Shown in pieces: positions 41,936 through 53,275 of a stretch of DNA of 64,000 nucleotides. Source of the stretch: Pisaster brevispinus. Its lineage: Eukaryota; Echinodermata; Asteroidea; Forcipulatida; Asteriidae. Location of the stretch: positions 62,001 through 126,000 of the forward strand of contig JAMKCF010000083.1 in the NCBI GenBank assembly GCA_023634235.1, read 5' to 3'. Made by a program: the position numbers and the translations under genes. Position 1 is the first letter of the stretch. Each line of letters opens with the position of its first letter. The notes beneath the pieces were generated by a model. That model was not told where the DNA came from and searched no databases. It was given only the letters and a program-made list of their open reading frames with translations.

Positions 41936-44900
41936 GTAAGCGAAGATCTAACACATTCTCTTGCAGGTTCCCACCCTTCTTTTACACCCCCTATCCGATA
42001 CTAGATGATAAGCGATAAACTTGTTGATGTTGTCCCCCATTTGTTTAGCTTTGATCGTGACGTCACTCTGTCTTGGTGTTTCTGGATTTGCATGTTGGTC
42101 GAAGCCAATGATGCTTTTTGAAGACAAGTCTTACTGGAAATTTCTTACGGGTTGAAACGTCAAAGTCGCCAATTGTCATGTTTAATTATAATTGTCATGA
42201 TTAATTTTTGTAATTCAAATAAAATTTCCTTATGTTTATGAACAAAATGTTGGGTAATAATAACTTGACAAAATCCCTCTGATAAGATTCCAAAAGTTTA
42301 AAAATATAGAAGGTTGAATCTTCACTCTGTCCCTCAAAATACAAAAAAATTTCACCGCCACAAAACCCCAAAATCATCTTGTTTTTAACTATCAAATTGT
42401 TCATTCCTGACCAATCTGCATTCATTTTGATGACAATTTAGACAGGCTAGATTAATATTTTCATATTCCTAATATCATCATTACATCAGTTCTGAATGTA
42501 TCTAATTTTCAAATATAACCTTTGCGTACTATAGCAGTAAACATAACCTGTACTTAAATTATTCCGTCCAATCTGCATTCATTTTGATGATCAATGTTTG
42601 ATTTAGGAGTATTGTATAAGGCAATTTAGACAGACTAATTTAAAATACATAATGCTAATGACAGCATTTCATCAACTCTGAATGTGTAGATATTTTTCAT
42701 TGAGCGTATGACCCAAAGTCCTTCAAATTTAAATGTAGTTAGAAAAGTCAAGTCATAAAATCTTAACAAATTTGTCATTAGGAAGTAGTTAAAAAACAAA
42801 ATGTAGCAAAGCACTTCAAAATTCCACCAATACAAATCTGTTATAGCTTATGTACAATTATTCTGTGACCTCTGCGACAAAAGAAAAACAAAATTGGGGG
42901 TGGGGATAGAGAAAAGAAAAAAGCACACAAGAAGAGTTTTCTTCTCCATGATGAAACAGAGAGGTCAACCGCTGAGAACCCTGATGTCAATGATGCCTGT
43001 AGGTATGTATGAATGGTAAGATAGCAAAGGCCCAGAGTTAATAATAGTGTTGGCCTAGAGATAAGATTAACTCTCTTTTATAGCAGGTTCACTGAGAATA
43101 GGTAGCACCAATACTAAAATCTTGAGTAGATGATGACGACCCTCCTTTTGATGTCCCTGATGAACAGAGGTCAGTGAGGTCAAGTATTTGCAGCAAAGAT
43201 CAAGTATCAGGACAGGTAAAGTATGGGTAAGTGAGAAAGAAAAATAACACTTTTCTCCACAGCTCCATCCTAACCTTTGTTTTGCAGCTCATATGGAACT
43301 CTTATTTCCACAGTTTCTAGTAACCTCTTCATTTGCAGCCAATAACCATTCTCTTGTTTTCCTCAGTATGTAACGGTTCTTCCTAATATGGATGCTGTGG
43401 CAGGTGATTGCGCATTGGTGGCTAACCCATGGACATGCATAGGTAATGACAGTTTGGTAAGGTGTCGGGGTAAACTCAGGGTAAATCTTGCTATTGCTTG
43501 ATGTGACCCAAATGCTAACCTTTCTAGATAGTTTTCTTCCCAAGTATGCAGGTGATGTTTTCTCATCTTGAAGCTGATGAGCTTGCTTGTGCTGATGAAG
43601 TGACATCTACCTGCAAGGACTGTGGACTCCCAGAAGATTTGGTCATGCACCAAATTTTGTAAGTTATGAGTTTCTGTTAAAAAAACCTACTTTGTATTAT
43701 GGGACAATTGTCGCTCGTACCACGAAGTGACCTAACTCGTCCACAGTAAAAAAAAAAATTGTTAGGAGAAAATCACAATTGAATTTGCACTATTTTTCAA
43801 ACTGCTCTTAATTTTTTTTATACGAAAAATAAAGCTGAATACTTTGTTCATTTATTATATTTATCTATTTATTCGGCCATTTTTCAAAGAACAGAAATAA
43901 TACATTGTACTTGTAAACGATAGTTTAGCTACAGGAAAAAAAATGCTTAAAGAACTACATGAATAAGCCTTACAGCAACTAAAGCATTGAATGAATGAAG
44001 AAGACTGACTGAAGGGTTGGATACAACACGGTAATGAAAAGATGGGAGATGAGGATAGATTGGGTAATGACAGGAAATGGGGTGGGAGAGGGCAGGGAAG
44101 GTACAAAGACAACCCAGTTCAAGCTGGCCAGGATTAACAAAAGTGTACTTAAATACTGTGACTCGAAAGTCTGCCAATCCAAACCAAACCCTGCCAATTC
44201 ATACAGAAATGTCAATGTGTTTTTATCCCTGCAACTATTTTTATTAGTAATTAATTCCTAAACAGATAGGTCACTTTGTGAAAATGAAAATTAAAGTTTT
44301 GCTTGCTGTATTACTTTGCTTCCAGTTCACTTCGTGTTACGCAAATGTCACACAAGCGCCCGAACTGCGCGCACTGTAGCACATAGTAAATCATGGGTAA
44401 AGTGGCTTATCAAGATAGGTCACTTCGTGGGATGACAAAATGGCAAACCTAGTGATTCGCTGTTTTTTACTAATTAGTGTAACTACAAAACTATTTCGTA
44501 TAAAATACTGAAACTTGCTGAAAATGTTAAGAGTAATGAGTATCTGGATCGAGATCTGAAGGATGCAGGTGTAGAAAGTCAACAACAGCAGAGCTCTTGG
44601 TAAGTTTGAAATTATATATTTTTTTAAGTGAAGTTTTGACCATTCATTTCATGGAAAAGCATCTGGTCACTTTTGAAGGTTTGACATTGTCATTTTCTGA
44701 CTAAATGCATATAGATTTTTTTTCTAGTTTTCATTTAACACATACAACAAACCTTTGAAATCTCATCTCACCGTGGTCAAATTTCTGAAGAGAAAAAATG
44801 GCACATAGACGATGTAAGTAAATGCTCAAAAGGGACGTGAAGAACTGGAAGATCTGATCAGGGGCAAAACTGCTTTCGCAAATGATACCCCCGTATTTAG

Positions 44901-44990
44901 ACTTGACTAAGGGCAAATGATACTATTATTATTATATTAGTTGTCAATTTTCTGCCGATTAAGACGCTAATCGTTGTTTCTTGGCTTGTT
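41936..44990. other. Gene-poor stretch
   Basis: AT-rich. A 30-bp phrase ('caatctgcattcattttgat') recurs at about 42413 and 42569 with similar flanks, an internal duplication. The minus-strand frames at 43289-43653 overlap in two phases and look like eroded mobile-element coding, but I recognise no domain. Confidence 0.4.
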
Positions 44991-44999
44991 TCACGACCA

Positions 45000-45580
45000 G
45001 CTGACAAAGGACTGTATCATGTCTAGGCGGATGATTCTCCCCAAATAGTTCAACTTTCAAAGCAGCTAAGCAGTGTTGAGGCTCACTACTGCTTCTTGGA
45101 CTCATGCATGGAACAGCTGACTAAGGACTGTGTCATCTAGCCAGATGATTCTCAACCCCGAGTTTGAACTATTCCAACTGTCAACCTAGAGATGTTCAGG
45201 CTACCAAGAAGGGCCCCATGATCTACACCAATGCTATTGGATGTGCCACCAGCAGATAATTCAACTTTTCAAAGTGATGTAAAAGCGATGTTGAGGCTAA
45301 CCATAAATTTGCAACCAACGCTTTGGGGGAAAATTGCGCCAGTTCCATCTGAAAGAGGACTGCATCAAATCTAGCCAGATTTATATTCTCAATCATGAGT
45401 TCAATTTTTCAAAGTGTATAAACTGTGAGGTTATTATGGACTATTTCCCCATTTTGCCAATGGGCTTGTGTGCCTATTCATCTGAAGAGGACTGTCAAGT
45501 CTAGCCAGTTGGGACTGCATCAAGTTCAAAAATTTTAAAGTGAGCTGATGACACTTGAGGCAGTTAGGACCTTCTCAGTT
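45000..45580. repeat. Strongly diverged tandem repeat, about 4 units
   Basis: Recurring order of 'ggactgtatcatgtctag' / 'ggactgtgtcatctagcc' / 'ggactgcatcaaatctagcc' / 'ggactgtcaagtctagcc', each followed by 'attctc'- and 'gttcaa...ttttcaaagtg'-like blocks and 'tgttgaggct'. Units are about 110-180 bp with many indels. Confidence 0.55.
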
Positions 45581-46320
45581 CAATACTTAGTTCATAAGCT
45601 TTAAGTAATTTAGTGAAAATTTACTGCATCCATCCAAATCAAACACCACGTCAGGATTTGGATAAAATTGGTACACCCGGCATTCATTATGCTAAGGTGT
45701 TAGTTTATCAGGGAAAATCACAGTTATCAAATTCATGTAAAATTCCCTTTGGATTTTGATGGATTCAAAGTAGTTTGTTAAGAGAAAGAATCCAAAAACC
45801 AATTGATCATAATTTTGACTGCATGAGGGCGCTTTTAACAGCATTTTTTTCACATATGCAATTACTGTATTTTTCTTTGACTGCCTGTTTGTTGTTTTCT
45901 TGAATCATTGGCCAAATACTACTACTACTACTACTACTAATAATAATAAAATCATGAAAACAACAAGAAAAGAAAAAACAGTTCTTTTTACTTGTTTCAT
46001 CTTTAACTGTAAGATTTTCGAGGAAGGCATCGCCACTATTTTGACCACATCTCAACATTTCAATTTCAATTGACTTCAATTTGAAGGGATGTCAAGAATC
46101 TATCGACTTGTGAAATCTAACTCATGTTTACTCATGGAACATCATTTCCTGGCTGAAAGATGGTGCCACTTTTCTCCAGGATTTTGTTTTTTCATACTAC
46201 CACACTCGGAAACATAAATGTGCAGAATATAACCTTGCAAAATTAAAAGTAATTTGTTTTTACCTCCACATAAAAAATCGCAGCTGAAAAAAATGCCTTC
46301 AGTAACTGCCGATTTTATTG
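45581..46320. other. No gene seen
   Basis: Contains a short (ACT)n/(AAT)n microsatellite at 45918-45948. The minus-strand frame at 45807-46079 crosses it and is not supported. Confidence 0.4.
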
Positions 46321-46321
46321 G

Positions 46322-46507
46322 GCCACCCACCCACACCACCCACACCCCTACCCCTACCCCCACCCCACACCCCACACCCCCACCCCCACCCACACCCCCA
46401 CACCCCCACACCCCCACACCCCCACACCCCCACACCCCCACACCCCCACACCCCCACACCCCCACACCCCCACACCCCCACACCCCCACACCCACACACC
46501 CCCACAC
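46322..46507. repeat. (CACACCCC)n microsatellite
   Basis: Nearly uninterrupted CACACCCC/CACCCC units. The minus strand is G-rich with G-runs separated by TGT, so G-quadruplex formation is likely. All overlapping open frames (proline/threonine/histidine or glycine/valine/tryptophan runs) are low complexity. Confidence 0.95.
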
Positions 46508-46610
46508 CATGGTGCTGGGCATATCTCCACCCCCCCCCCCATCAAGAAATTGTTCCGCTCAATCTCGAGGTTGAGCAAATACCGTGATTGCGCATCATCT
46601 CACTGCACAC
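46508..46610. repeat. Duplicated 100-bp block, copy 1 (copy 2 at 47053-47165)
   Basis: Both copies read 'atggtgc(t/a)gggcatatctcc', a C-run, 'atcaagaaattgtt', the palindrome CTCAATCTCGAGGTTGAG and 'caaataccgtgattgcgca'. They differ at a few bases and in C-run length. Confidence 0.8.
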
Positions 46611-46763
46611 ACAACGAAAAATATACGCACGCTAGACGTAGCCTTGGTTCCAAGACGCTCAAGCGGTTTGTGGGGCGATAGCGGTTCAGATAGCGATTAC
46701 GTTTTCGTTACTACATAACTGGAGTCTTGGATCCAAGACTAGGCTCGACGCAGCAGCTAGCTC

Positions 46764-46956
46764 TGGGCCCAGTTTCATAAAGCCTGTAAGCACAAAAATT
46801 TGCTTAGCGTAGAACAATCTTGCTTAGAAGAAACGGTTTACCAGCCAAAATTCCGTAAAGTTTACATTCTTGCCAATGGTACACCACTCTTTTTTTGCTT
46901 AGCAAATATATTAACTAAGATTTATTTTCTGCTTAACAGCTTTATGAAATTGGCCC
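46764..46956. mobile_element. MITE of the GGGCCCAATTTCATA family
   Basis: Left end 'gggcccagtttcataaagc', right end 'gctttatgaaattggccca', interior 'ttgcttag' repeated in both orientations. 193 bp, related to 20102-20271. Confidence 0.7.
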
Positions 46957-47052
46957 AATTTCATAGAGCTGCTTAAGGGCCGATTCTGTGCTTACTGCGC
47001 GATTTCCATTTCATAGCGCTGCTAACCGTGCCACCTGCACCCCCGAACAGAA

Positions 47053-47165
47053 ATGGTGCAGGGCATATCTCCACCCCCACCCCCCCCCCCCCCCCCCCCC
47101 ATCAAGAAATTGTTCTGCTCAATCTCGAGGTTGAGCAAATACCGTGATTGCGCAACATCTCCTCA
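47053..47165. repeat. Duplicated 100-bp block, copy 2
   Basis: Matches 46508-46610, with an 18-base C-run. See that entry for the shared palindrome. Confidence 0.8.
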
Positions 47166-47222
47166 TCGCACACTCGGCGGGGCTAAATGGTGGTCGAGCT
47201 CAGATTGCAAAAAGGTGGAGAC

Positions 47223-49636
47223 CAGACAACTCGTCCGTCGGACAACTCGTCCGTTCGGACAACTCGACGGTTCAGACAACTCGACGGTTCGGACAACTCG
47301 ACGGATGATTTATTCAAGCGTCAGACAACTCGACTTGGGGTCAAGACAAGTCGACGGATGGCCGTGACGGGGGCTCAGCACGGGGCAGGTTGGGTGAAGA
47401 GCGGCCTGGTGGGTGGGGGGTGCACGAGCGTCCCCCGGGGGTGGGGTATGGTGGGTAGTCGACGGATGGATATTTGTTTATTTATGAGTTGTTGTTGTTG
47501 GTAGTAATAAAGTAAAGTAAAGATGCAACATCCTCAGCGTGAAGTCTTGGCTCAGCACGGGGCGGGAGGGGTGAAGAGCGGGCCTCGGCGAAAGGGGAGG
47601 CCGTGTAATGACTTGGCGCATGCACGGGCGTCCCCGGGGGTGGGGTGTGGTGGGTGGGTTGTTATTGTTGTTACTTATAAAAGTAATGTTTTTTTAGTGT
47701 TTTTTAACCTGTTTCTGATTATGTAAAAATTGGAAGGGTATACATTTTTTAAACAGAACCTGAAAGCCAGAGGTTATCGGCTTATAACTAACAAAGTAAT
47801 TGTATAGGGCAAGATTTAATCAATAATGCTCCATTCCCGATGCAACATTCACATAATCACATTCTTTTGTTAACATCCAAATTATACAACCATATTCAAT
47901 TCCAATTCAGCTCAGCTACACATTTATGATTGATTTGAACAATATGTATATTATTTTACAGGTTTTCTGGTCAGGGTTCGTGTCGGCTTATTATTATATT
48001 CGCAATGGTTTTCGTTGTGACAGACCTGTATGTTTTTGCCGAATATATCAAGGGTGAGCCACTCATTTGACGATTGCATCAGTGGAAGTGTTTGGCAGAG
48101 TGAGGCCGCGAGGAAGTCTAAATGTACCAATATATATCCTAACTCTTTTCTACCACATTCTATTCGTATTTTAACGGCAGCCAGTAAAATTCCCCGATGT
48201 TCTTTCTTTTTGTTGTCTTTAATGAAGTACATGTTTGGATATGCCCTTGTGTAAATACAGTTTTAAATATCTATACAGCATTATTTATATTAACGTATTT
48301 TTACAAATGTTTTTTACGGTTATGAGCATGTTCGGCAAATCAAATTACTATTCTAAGGACAACAAACATTTAATTGAATTGATTTGTAAATTGTTCTTAG
48401 CAAGAACATGTTTTCATGTATTAATTTCGGACAATCTTCAGTCGGACAATCTTCAAAATCATTTTTCCCCCTATGGTTCAAGTTCAGGATTTGTATGAGT
48501 GAAATCCTGACCCTTAGGTAAGTTGTTCCTTTAGTAAAGGAATTTAAGATAATAATTTTAGTGTGTCATCTGTATCATCAATGAACCCAGAATATTGTAA
48601 AATTTGATTTGGACTGTTGAGAGGGTGGAGTTGGTTGGACTCTGATTTAGTTTGGCATCCTTTTGTCTGCGGCAGCCGTGGGAACTCAAAAGAGTTAACA
48701 CCCACAGCAGTCCTTTGAGGTTGACGGAGTTAACTGGTAATTGTTAGCTGCAATACTCGTTGAACTTCCTAGGAACTCCTTTAATATCAAATTAGCCTCT
48801 AAATATTTTTTGGGTGAAATTTCCGTATCCTGACACTACTTATTTATTCACTAATTTGTATACAAAAATAATATATCATATGATTTTGGATAATAAATAA
48901 TGATAATAATAAACAATGCTTATGATAAACTAAAGCATCTTAAATCCATGACTGGACCCGAAGGCATTGTACAAATTAAAATAGCACAAAACAAGAGGCA
49001 GAAATAATCACAGACCAGAGCATAAGTTCCATAACAAACTGAGCAAAAAAAAGAAGAAAAGCCACTAATTATGCTTCCCACAATATAAACATTACATTAA
49101 ATACAATTACTACTTTATTTCGTAAGGAATGAAAAAAGTGCTGGCAGGATACGGGAACTTTTCAAAATAATTAATTTCACAGGACTTAATTTGTCTTTTA
49201 GCAAGTGTAGAAATGGGCTCCCTGTTCTCGCTTTACAGCACTACAGAGTACAGACCTGCCGCCGACGGCCGCGCACACCAAGCCGCAAACGGCGGAGATC
49301 CGTCCGCTGCGTGCGATGCACGCCTCTAGAGAACAGAGGGCTACGAAAAGAGCTCTAAACACCCGATTGTCACTCTCCCGGCCGTGCATCCAGCCAAAGA
49401 GAACAGAATACTTACTTGAGGTTCGCGCAAAAATTATAGAATCGCAGGATTTATACAGGAAATTCGTGTAAAAATTGGGAAACGGAGGTCAGCCGCTCAA
49501 CCGTCGACTTGTCTTGGCCATCCGGCGAGTTGTCTCAAAGTCGAGTTGTCTGAACCGTCGAGTTGTCCGAACGGTCGAGTTGTCTGAACCGTCGAGTTGT
49601 CCGAACGGACGAGTTGTCCGACGGACGAGTTGTCTG
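47223..49636. mobile_element. 2.4-kb element with tandem-repeat inverted ends (GACAACTCG)
   Basis: The left arm 47223-47365 is built of units such as 'cagacaactcgacggttcgg' and ends 'gacaagtcgacggatggcc'. The right arm 49497-49636 is its reverse complement with the same unit order ('cggacgagttgtctg' outermost). The outer ends CAGACAACTCG/CGAGTTGTCTG are flanked by AC on both sides. The interior includes a GC-rich segment (49198-49390) with a 63-codon minus frame of unknown meaning. No transposase recognised. Class unknown. Confidence 0.65.
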
Positions 49637-50086
49637 ACCAAAAAGGTAGCTGTAGGAGTAACTGAACGTGTACCCTGGCCACTGTAAGGTAACAATTCAT
49701 AATGAATACGACCACAATTTTTTGTTTTCTTCTTGAGGACTTGTATTACATTCAAGAATTCATTTAACATGTTTAAGGCAAGAAAGTGTGACTTTGATGT
49801 GAAATGAGTTTGTCACAACGAACTGTGAGTTACTGCACTGTGACTGAGTGTGAATGACTGTTCAGAACTTCTGGTATTATAAACTGTTACTGAGTGTAGT
49901 ATAGTGTTGGCGTTACTGTCAGTGTGTTAGTGTTAGTGTTTGTCCAGTTAGTAAGTTACTGCTGGGCACTGGGTTGGTTTAGTGTACTACCTAGTGTACT
50001 TGCATTTTAAAAAGAAACACACACTACTCTCACTGTTTAGCCTACAATCGTGAAGTGATGATTACCTCGACCTGAGTACGTAGTAC

Positions 50087-51728
50087 GGGGGCTGGTCATC
50101 TCGCCCCCTAGCAAGCTCGCGCCCAACAAAGTCGCCTCCTGCAAAGTCGCCCCCCTAACCGGCTCGCCCCGGGTTACAAAGTCGCCCCCTGACAATGTCG
50201 CCCCCAGACAATGTCGCCCCAAAGCAAAGTCGCCCCCAGATGTTATTTAGTTCAGGAAATAAGGCGTCATATGGTAATATAATGGCTTAATTATTGTATT
50301 GAAAGGCTACTTTAGGCCTACTATAGCCTGTATGTCTAGTTTGTGCTTGGGTAAAAACGTCATCAATTAATAAACTCCATGCCCCAAATTTACTCCTAGA
50401 ACTATTCGGTTCGTTCCGCTATCGTCTCCCCCGGTCGGGGAGACGATAGCGGAACGTATCGTCTCCCCCGGTCGGGGAGACGATAGCGAAACGAACCGAA
50501 TAGTTCTAGGAGTACCCCAAATTTACATAATTGTCAATGATGTTATTAACGTCGCTCAATTTATCGTAAATTATAACATTTTTTTTACAAATATTAATAC
50601 CTAGCAATGACTGAATTACGGATATAACATTTAAAAAAATCGTTAGCCTACTTGTTATTATACTTATAAAAAAAATAGAAGAAGAAAAATTCCATTTAGA
50701 AAAAGATCTGAATAAAGTGAAAGCTCATCTTTTCAATCAATCATTATTATTATATTTTTATGAAATATTACATGAAATAAAAATTATCTAAAACTTATCC
50801 AGCATAATTGGGAGCTTACAGCTGCAGGGAGCTGAGTGAAGGTTTTATCAAATGAGCATTTCAAGTGTGGGTTTCCTGTCACTCAAAACCAACGGGGACA
50901 ATAACACCCAGACAATGAAAGTGTCGTTAGAATGATCCCACTTTTGGACAATAGAAATTTCTTACGATGACTCCATTAATGGCACTGACAGAGAGTGGTC
51001 TACAGTGGTACCAACTTTGAGGTTGGTATCTATTTAAAACTGGGAAGGTTTACAGATTTGTTGGGACGCTACTCCCAAGCCAGATGGGGACGATCCGGGG
51101 GTCTGGCACACCACCCAAGTGTCTATTCAAATTAGTGGTTCGAAAGAGTCACCTTTTGTATAAAAATACTAAATGTGGCCGACAATGACCAGGAAAACCT
51201 GTAGTAAATTTAACTTTAAATTTATAAAGTAGATTTTCAATGTTGGGGGGATGAAAAACCTATTTCGACCTTTTACTTGAAGCACATTACTTCAAACGGA
51301 ATCTTTTCTGAAAATGTTTTTAACTGTATTTTTTTCACAGCTTCTTTCACACCTTAAGAAGCCTTATTAATTATTTCCGAATTAAATAACATCTGGGGGC
51401 GACTTTTCTAGGGTGGCGACATTGGCTGGGGACGACATTGTCAGGGGGCCACTTTGTTAGGGGGCGACATTGTATGGGGGCGACATTGTCAGGGGGCGAC
51501 ATTGTCAGGGGGCGACATTGTCAGGGGGCGACTTTGTTAGGGGGCGACATTGTATGGGGGCGACATTGTCAGGGGGCGACATTGTCAGGGGGCGACATTG
51601 TCAGGGGGCGACATTGTCAGGGGGCGACTTTGTAACAACCCGGGGCGAGCCGGGTAGGGGGCGACTTTGCAGGGGGCAAGCTTGTTAGGGGGGCCAGCTT
51701 GTTAGGGGGGCGAGATGACCAGCATCCT
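50087..51728. mobile_element. 1.6-kb element with tandem-repeat inverted ends (GGGGGCGACATTGTCA)
   Basis: The left arm (50087-50240) reads 'ggctggtcatctcgccccc', then units like 'tgacaatgtcgcccccagac'. The right arm (51395-51728) is the inverse, with about ten units of 'gggggcgacattgtca' ending 'ggcgagatgaccagc'. GTAGTAC occurs on both sides (50080-50086, 51729-51735), a candidate 7-8 bp target duplication as in hAT elements. Both arms also share 'acccggggcgagccgg'-type sequence. The open frames in the right arm are repeat translations. The interior carries a 121-bp palindrome. Confidence 0.7.
50394..50514. mobile_element. 121-bp near-perfect palindrome with 12-bp direct flanks
   Basis: Arms TCCTAGAACTATTCGGTTCG... 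and its exact complement, with two internal hairpins around 'gtctcccccggtcggggaga'. Flanked by CCCCAAATTTAC on both sides (50382-50393 and 50515-50526). A foldback mini-element inserted in the 1.6-kb element. It should form a strong cruciform. Confidence 0.85.
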
Positions 51729-51735
51729 GTAGTAC

Positions 51736-52430
51736 ATGTCCTACTAGTACTTTTTTAGTAGTACTACAATGTACATACACTCAAAAGGACTGTGTCTAAA
51801 GGACTGTAGAATACATCCATGGTCTGTCTGAGCCCCACTGGAGTGGAGGAGTAGGATGCATTGTTAGGTGGCTATAATTACGCCATACCCTCACTCTCTC
51901 TACATTTGTGTGTAATGCAGTATGTATCTCCAGCCCAGCAGCAGCACCATACATTGCTATTTTGATTTTGATGGTACTTTCGTAAGAGTACAAATTTAGG
52001 GTTAGCTCTTCTTCAGTTTCGGCTTCTTCCTCTTTGGCTTAGGTTTGGAATAGTGTCACGCTGTATGTAACGGAGGAGTCCAACCTGGGCTAGGGATGGT
52101 GCATCATTGAGCGCCATTGTTGCATAACATTTTACCTCCATCTACACCACTTCAGAGTACTGATCATGGTTGGATATAATATGTGGAAGCATTAGCATTA
52201 GCAATACATAGACCATTATTATATTCATTTTGGTTTTTACCTTACACCGATGTGTGTTAGCACTGGTTTCCCTTAACTTTTTTTTTCACTCGCCAGCCGG
52301 ACGAGTCAACCAAAATTTTGGGTCGCCCGCAAGTTTTTTCACTAGCCCACATGTATTGATGCTCACAATTTTCTGAGCATTAAAAACAAAACAAAAAAAC
52401 AAAAACACACACACACACACACACATTCTA
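51736..52430. other. No gene seen; repeat fragments
   Basis: 52228-52265 matches the outer end of SINE family C ('ttttggtttttaccttacac'). 52266-52340 has a 'cgccagccggacgagtc' block. A (CA)n run lies at 52403-52424. Confidence 0.4.
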
Positions 52431-52435
52431 TTTTT

Positions 52436-52620
52436 TGCATCCCTGTTATCTTTCATGTGTGTCTTTCCTTTGTCCCTGTAGTTAAGAACCTCCCATAGAC
52501 TTTGTACACAAAATTCCTTGTGGAGCAACCCAGTCTTTAGAATTTCCCTATGGAGACCCTTTGTTTTCCCTTTTCTGTTTTGTTCTCGGTCTCCATAAGG
52601 TAGTGAATATGAAGGCACGC
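52436..52620. repeat. Dispersed repeat, copy 1 (copy 2 at 59879-60060)
   Basis: Both copies read 'ttgcatccctgt', 'tttgtccctgtagttaagaa', 'cagtctttagaatttcccta', 'tggagaccctttsttttccc', 'ctcggtctccataaggtagt', with about 90% identity by eye. The minus-strand frames over both copies encode related peptides (YSLPYGDREQNRKG / DSLPYGDREQNRKG), which reflects the repeat, not a gene known to me. Confidence 0.75.
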
Positions 52621-53094
52621 ACACACGCACACACACACCACCTTACGGATCCGGTTTGTGGGGTACTGCTATTGTTGTTCTATTGTTCCCTTTTCTAAAG
52701 AATTCCCTTGTGGGGCCCTATTGTTCCTATTGAAATTGCCTTGTGGGGTCCATTGTTCCATTGTTAAAAGTACCCCGTAAGTTGGCATGTGTAAGGGCAC
52801 ACACACACACACGGAAATTTGCCTTTTTGGACTATTCTTATCCCCTATTTTCTGCCCTTAATCCTTTTTTCATCAACAACCATTTGCATGGATTTGTGAT
52901 TTGAGAATTGGTTTTATAGAAACTTCTTTCGCAATGAAATCTTCGTATTAACGACCAATCGACAGCGCATGATTGAGAAAAAAATAAATGGACTTTGCCC
53001 TGCAACGCCCTCTATCGGCAAAAGTTGTCGATGCTTGAACAGCCTTAACCCAATGCTGTGTATAGTACAGAATCCGCGGGTGTGCACCACATTG

Positions 53095-53275
53095 TGCAGC
53101 ATTTCTAGAGCAATGTCTTACCAACTAGACTACCGAGATTGTCCGGTAGCTAGAGGCAGTTCGAATCCTATGTTTTAGCAGCGGGTTCCGCAATGATTTA
53201 ATAGATGTTAATTTTTGCATCGGGGATAAAGAATAAAAACCAAAATTAATATTCTTTATCCCCGATGCCAAAAAA
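53095..53275 (-). repeat. SINE family C copy ending in a hairpin
   Basis: 'gagcaatgtcttaccaacta', 'cagttcgaatcctatgtttt', 'gcatcggggataaagaata'. The tail is followed by its own inverted copy ('tattctttatccccgatgc'), making a hairpin at 53215-53270. Confidence 0.65.

Noticed and set aside
46142..46587. Pro/Thr/His-rich and Gly/Val/Trp-rich open frames
   Set aside because: Translations of the CACACCCC microsatellite.
49198..49389. A minus-strand 63-codon frame in the GC-rich core of the 2.4-kb element as a gene
   Set aside because: No similarity recognised, no promoter or splice context; GC-rich DNA makes such frames by chance.
51438..51688. Open frames encoding repeats like RHCQGATLSGGDIV
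   Set aside because: Translations of the GGGGGCGACATTGTCA array at the end of the 1.6-kb element; superficially like pentapeptide repeats but imposed by the DNA repeat.
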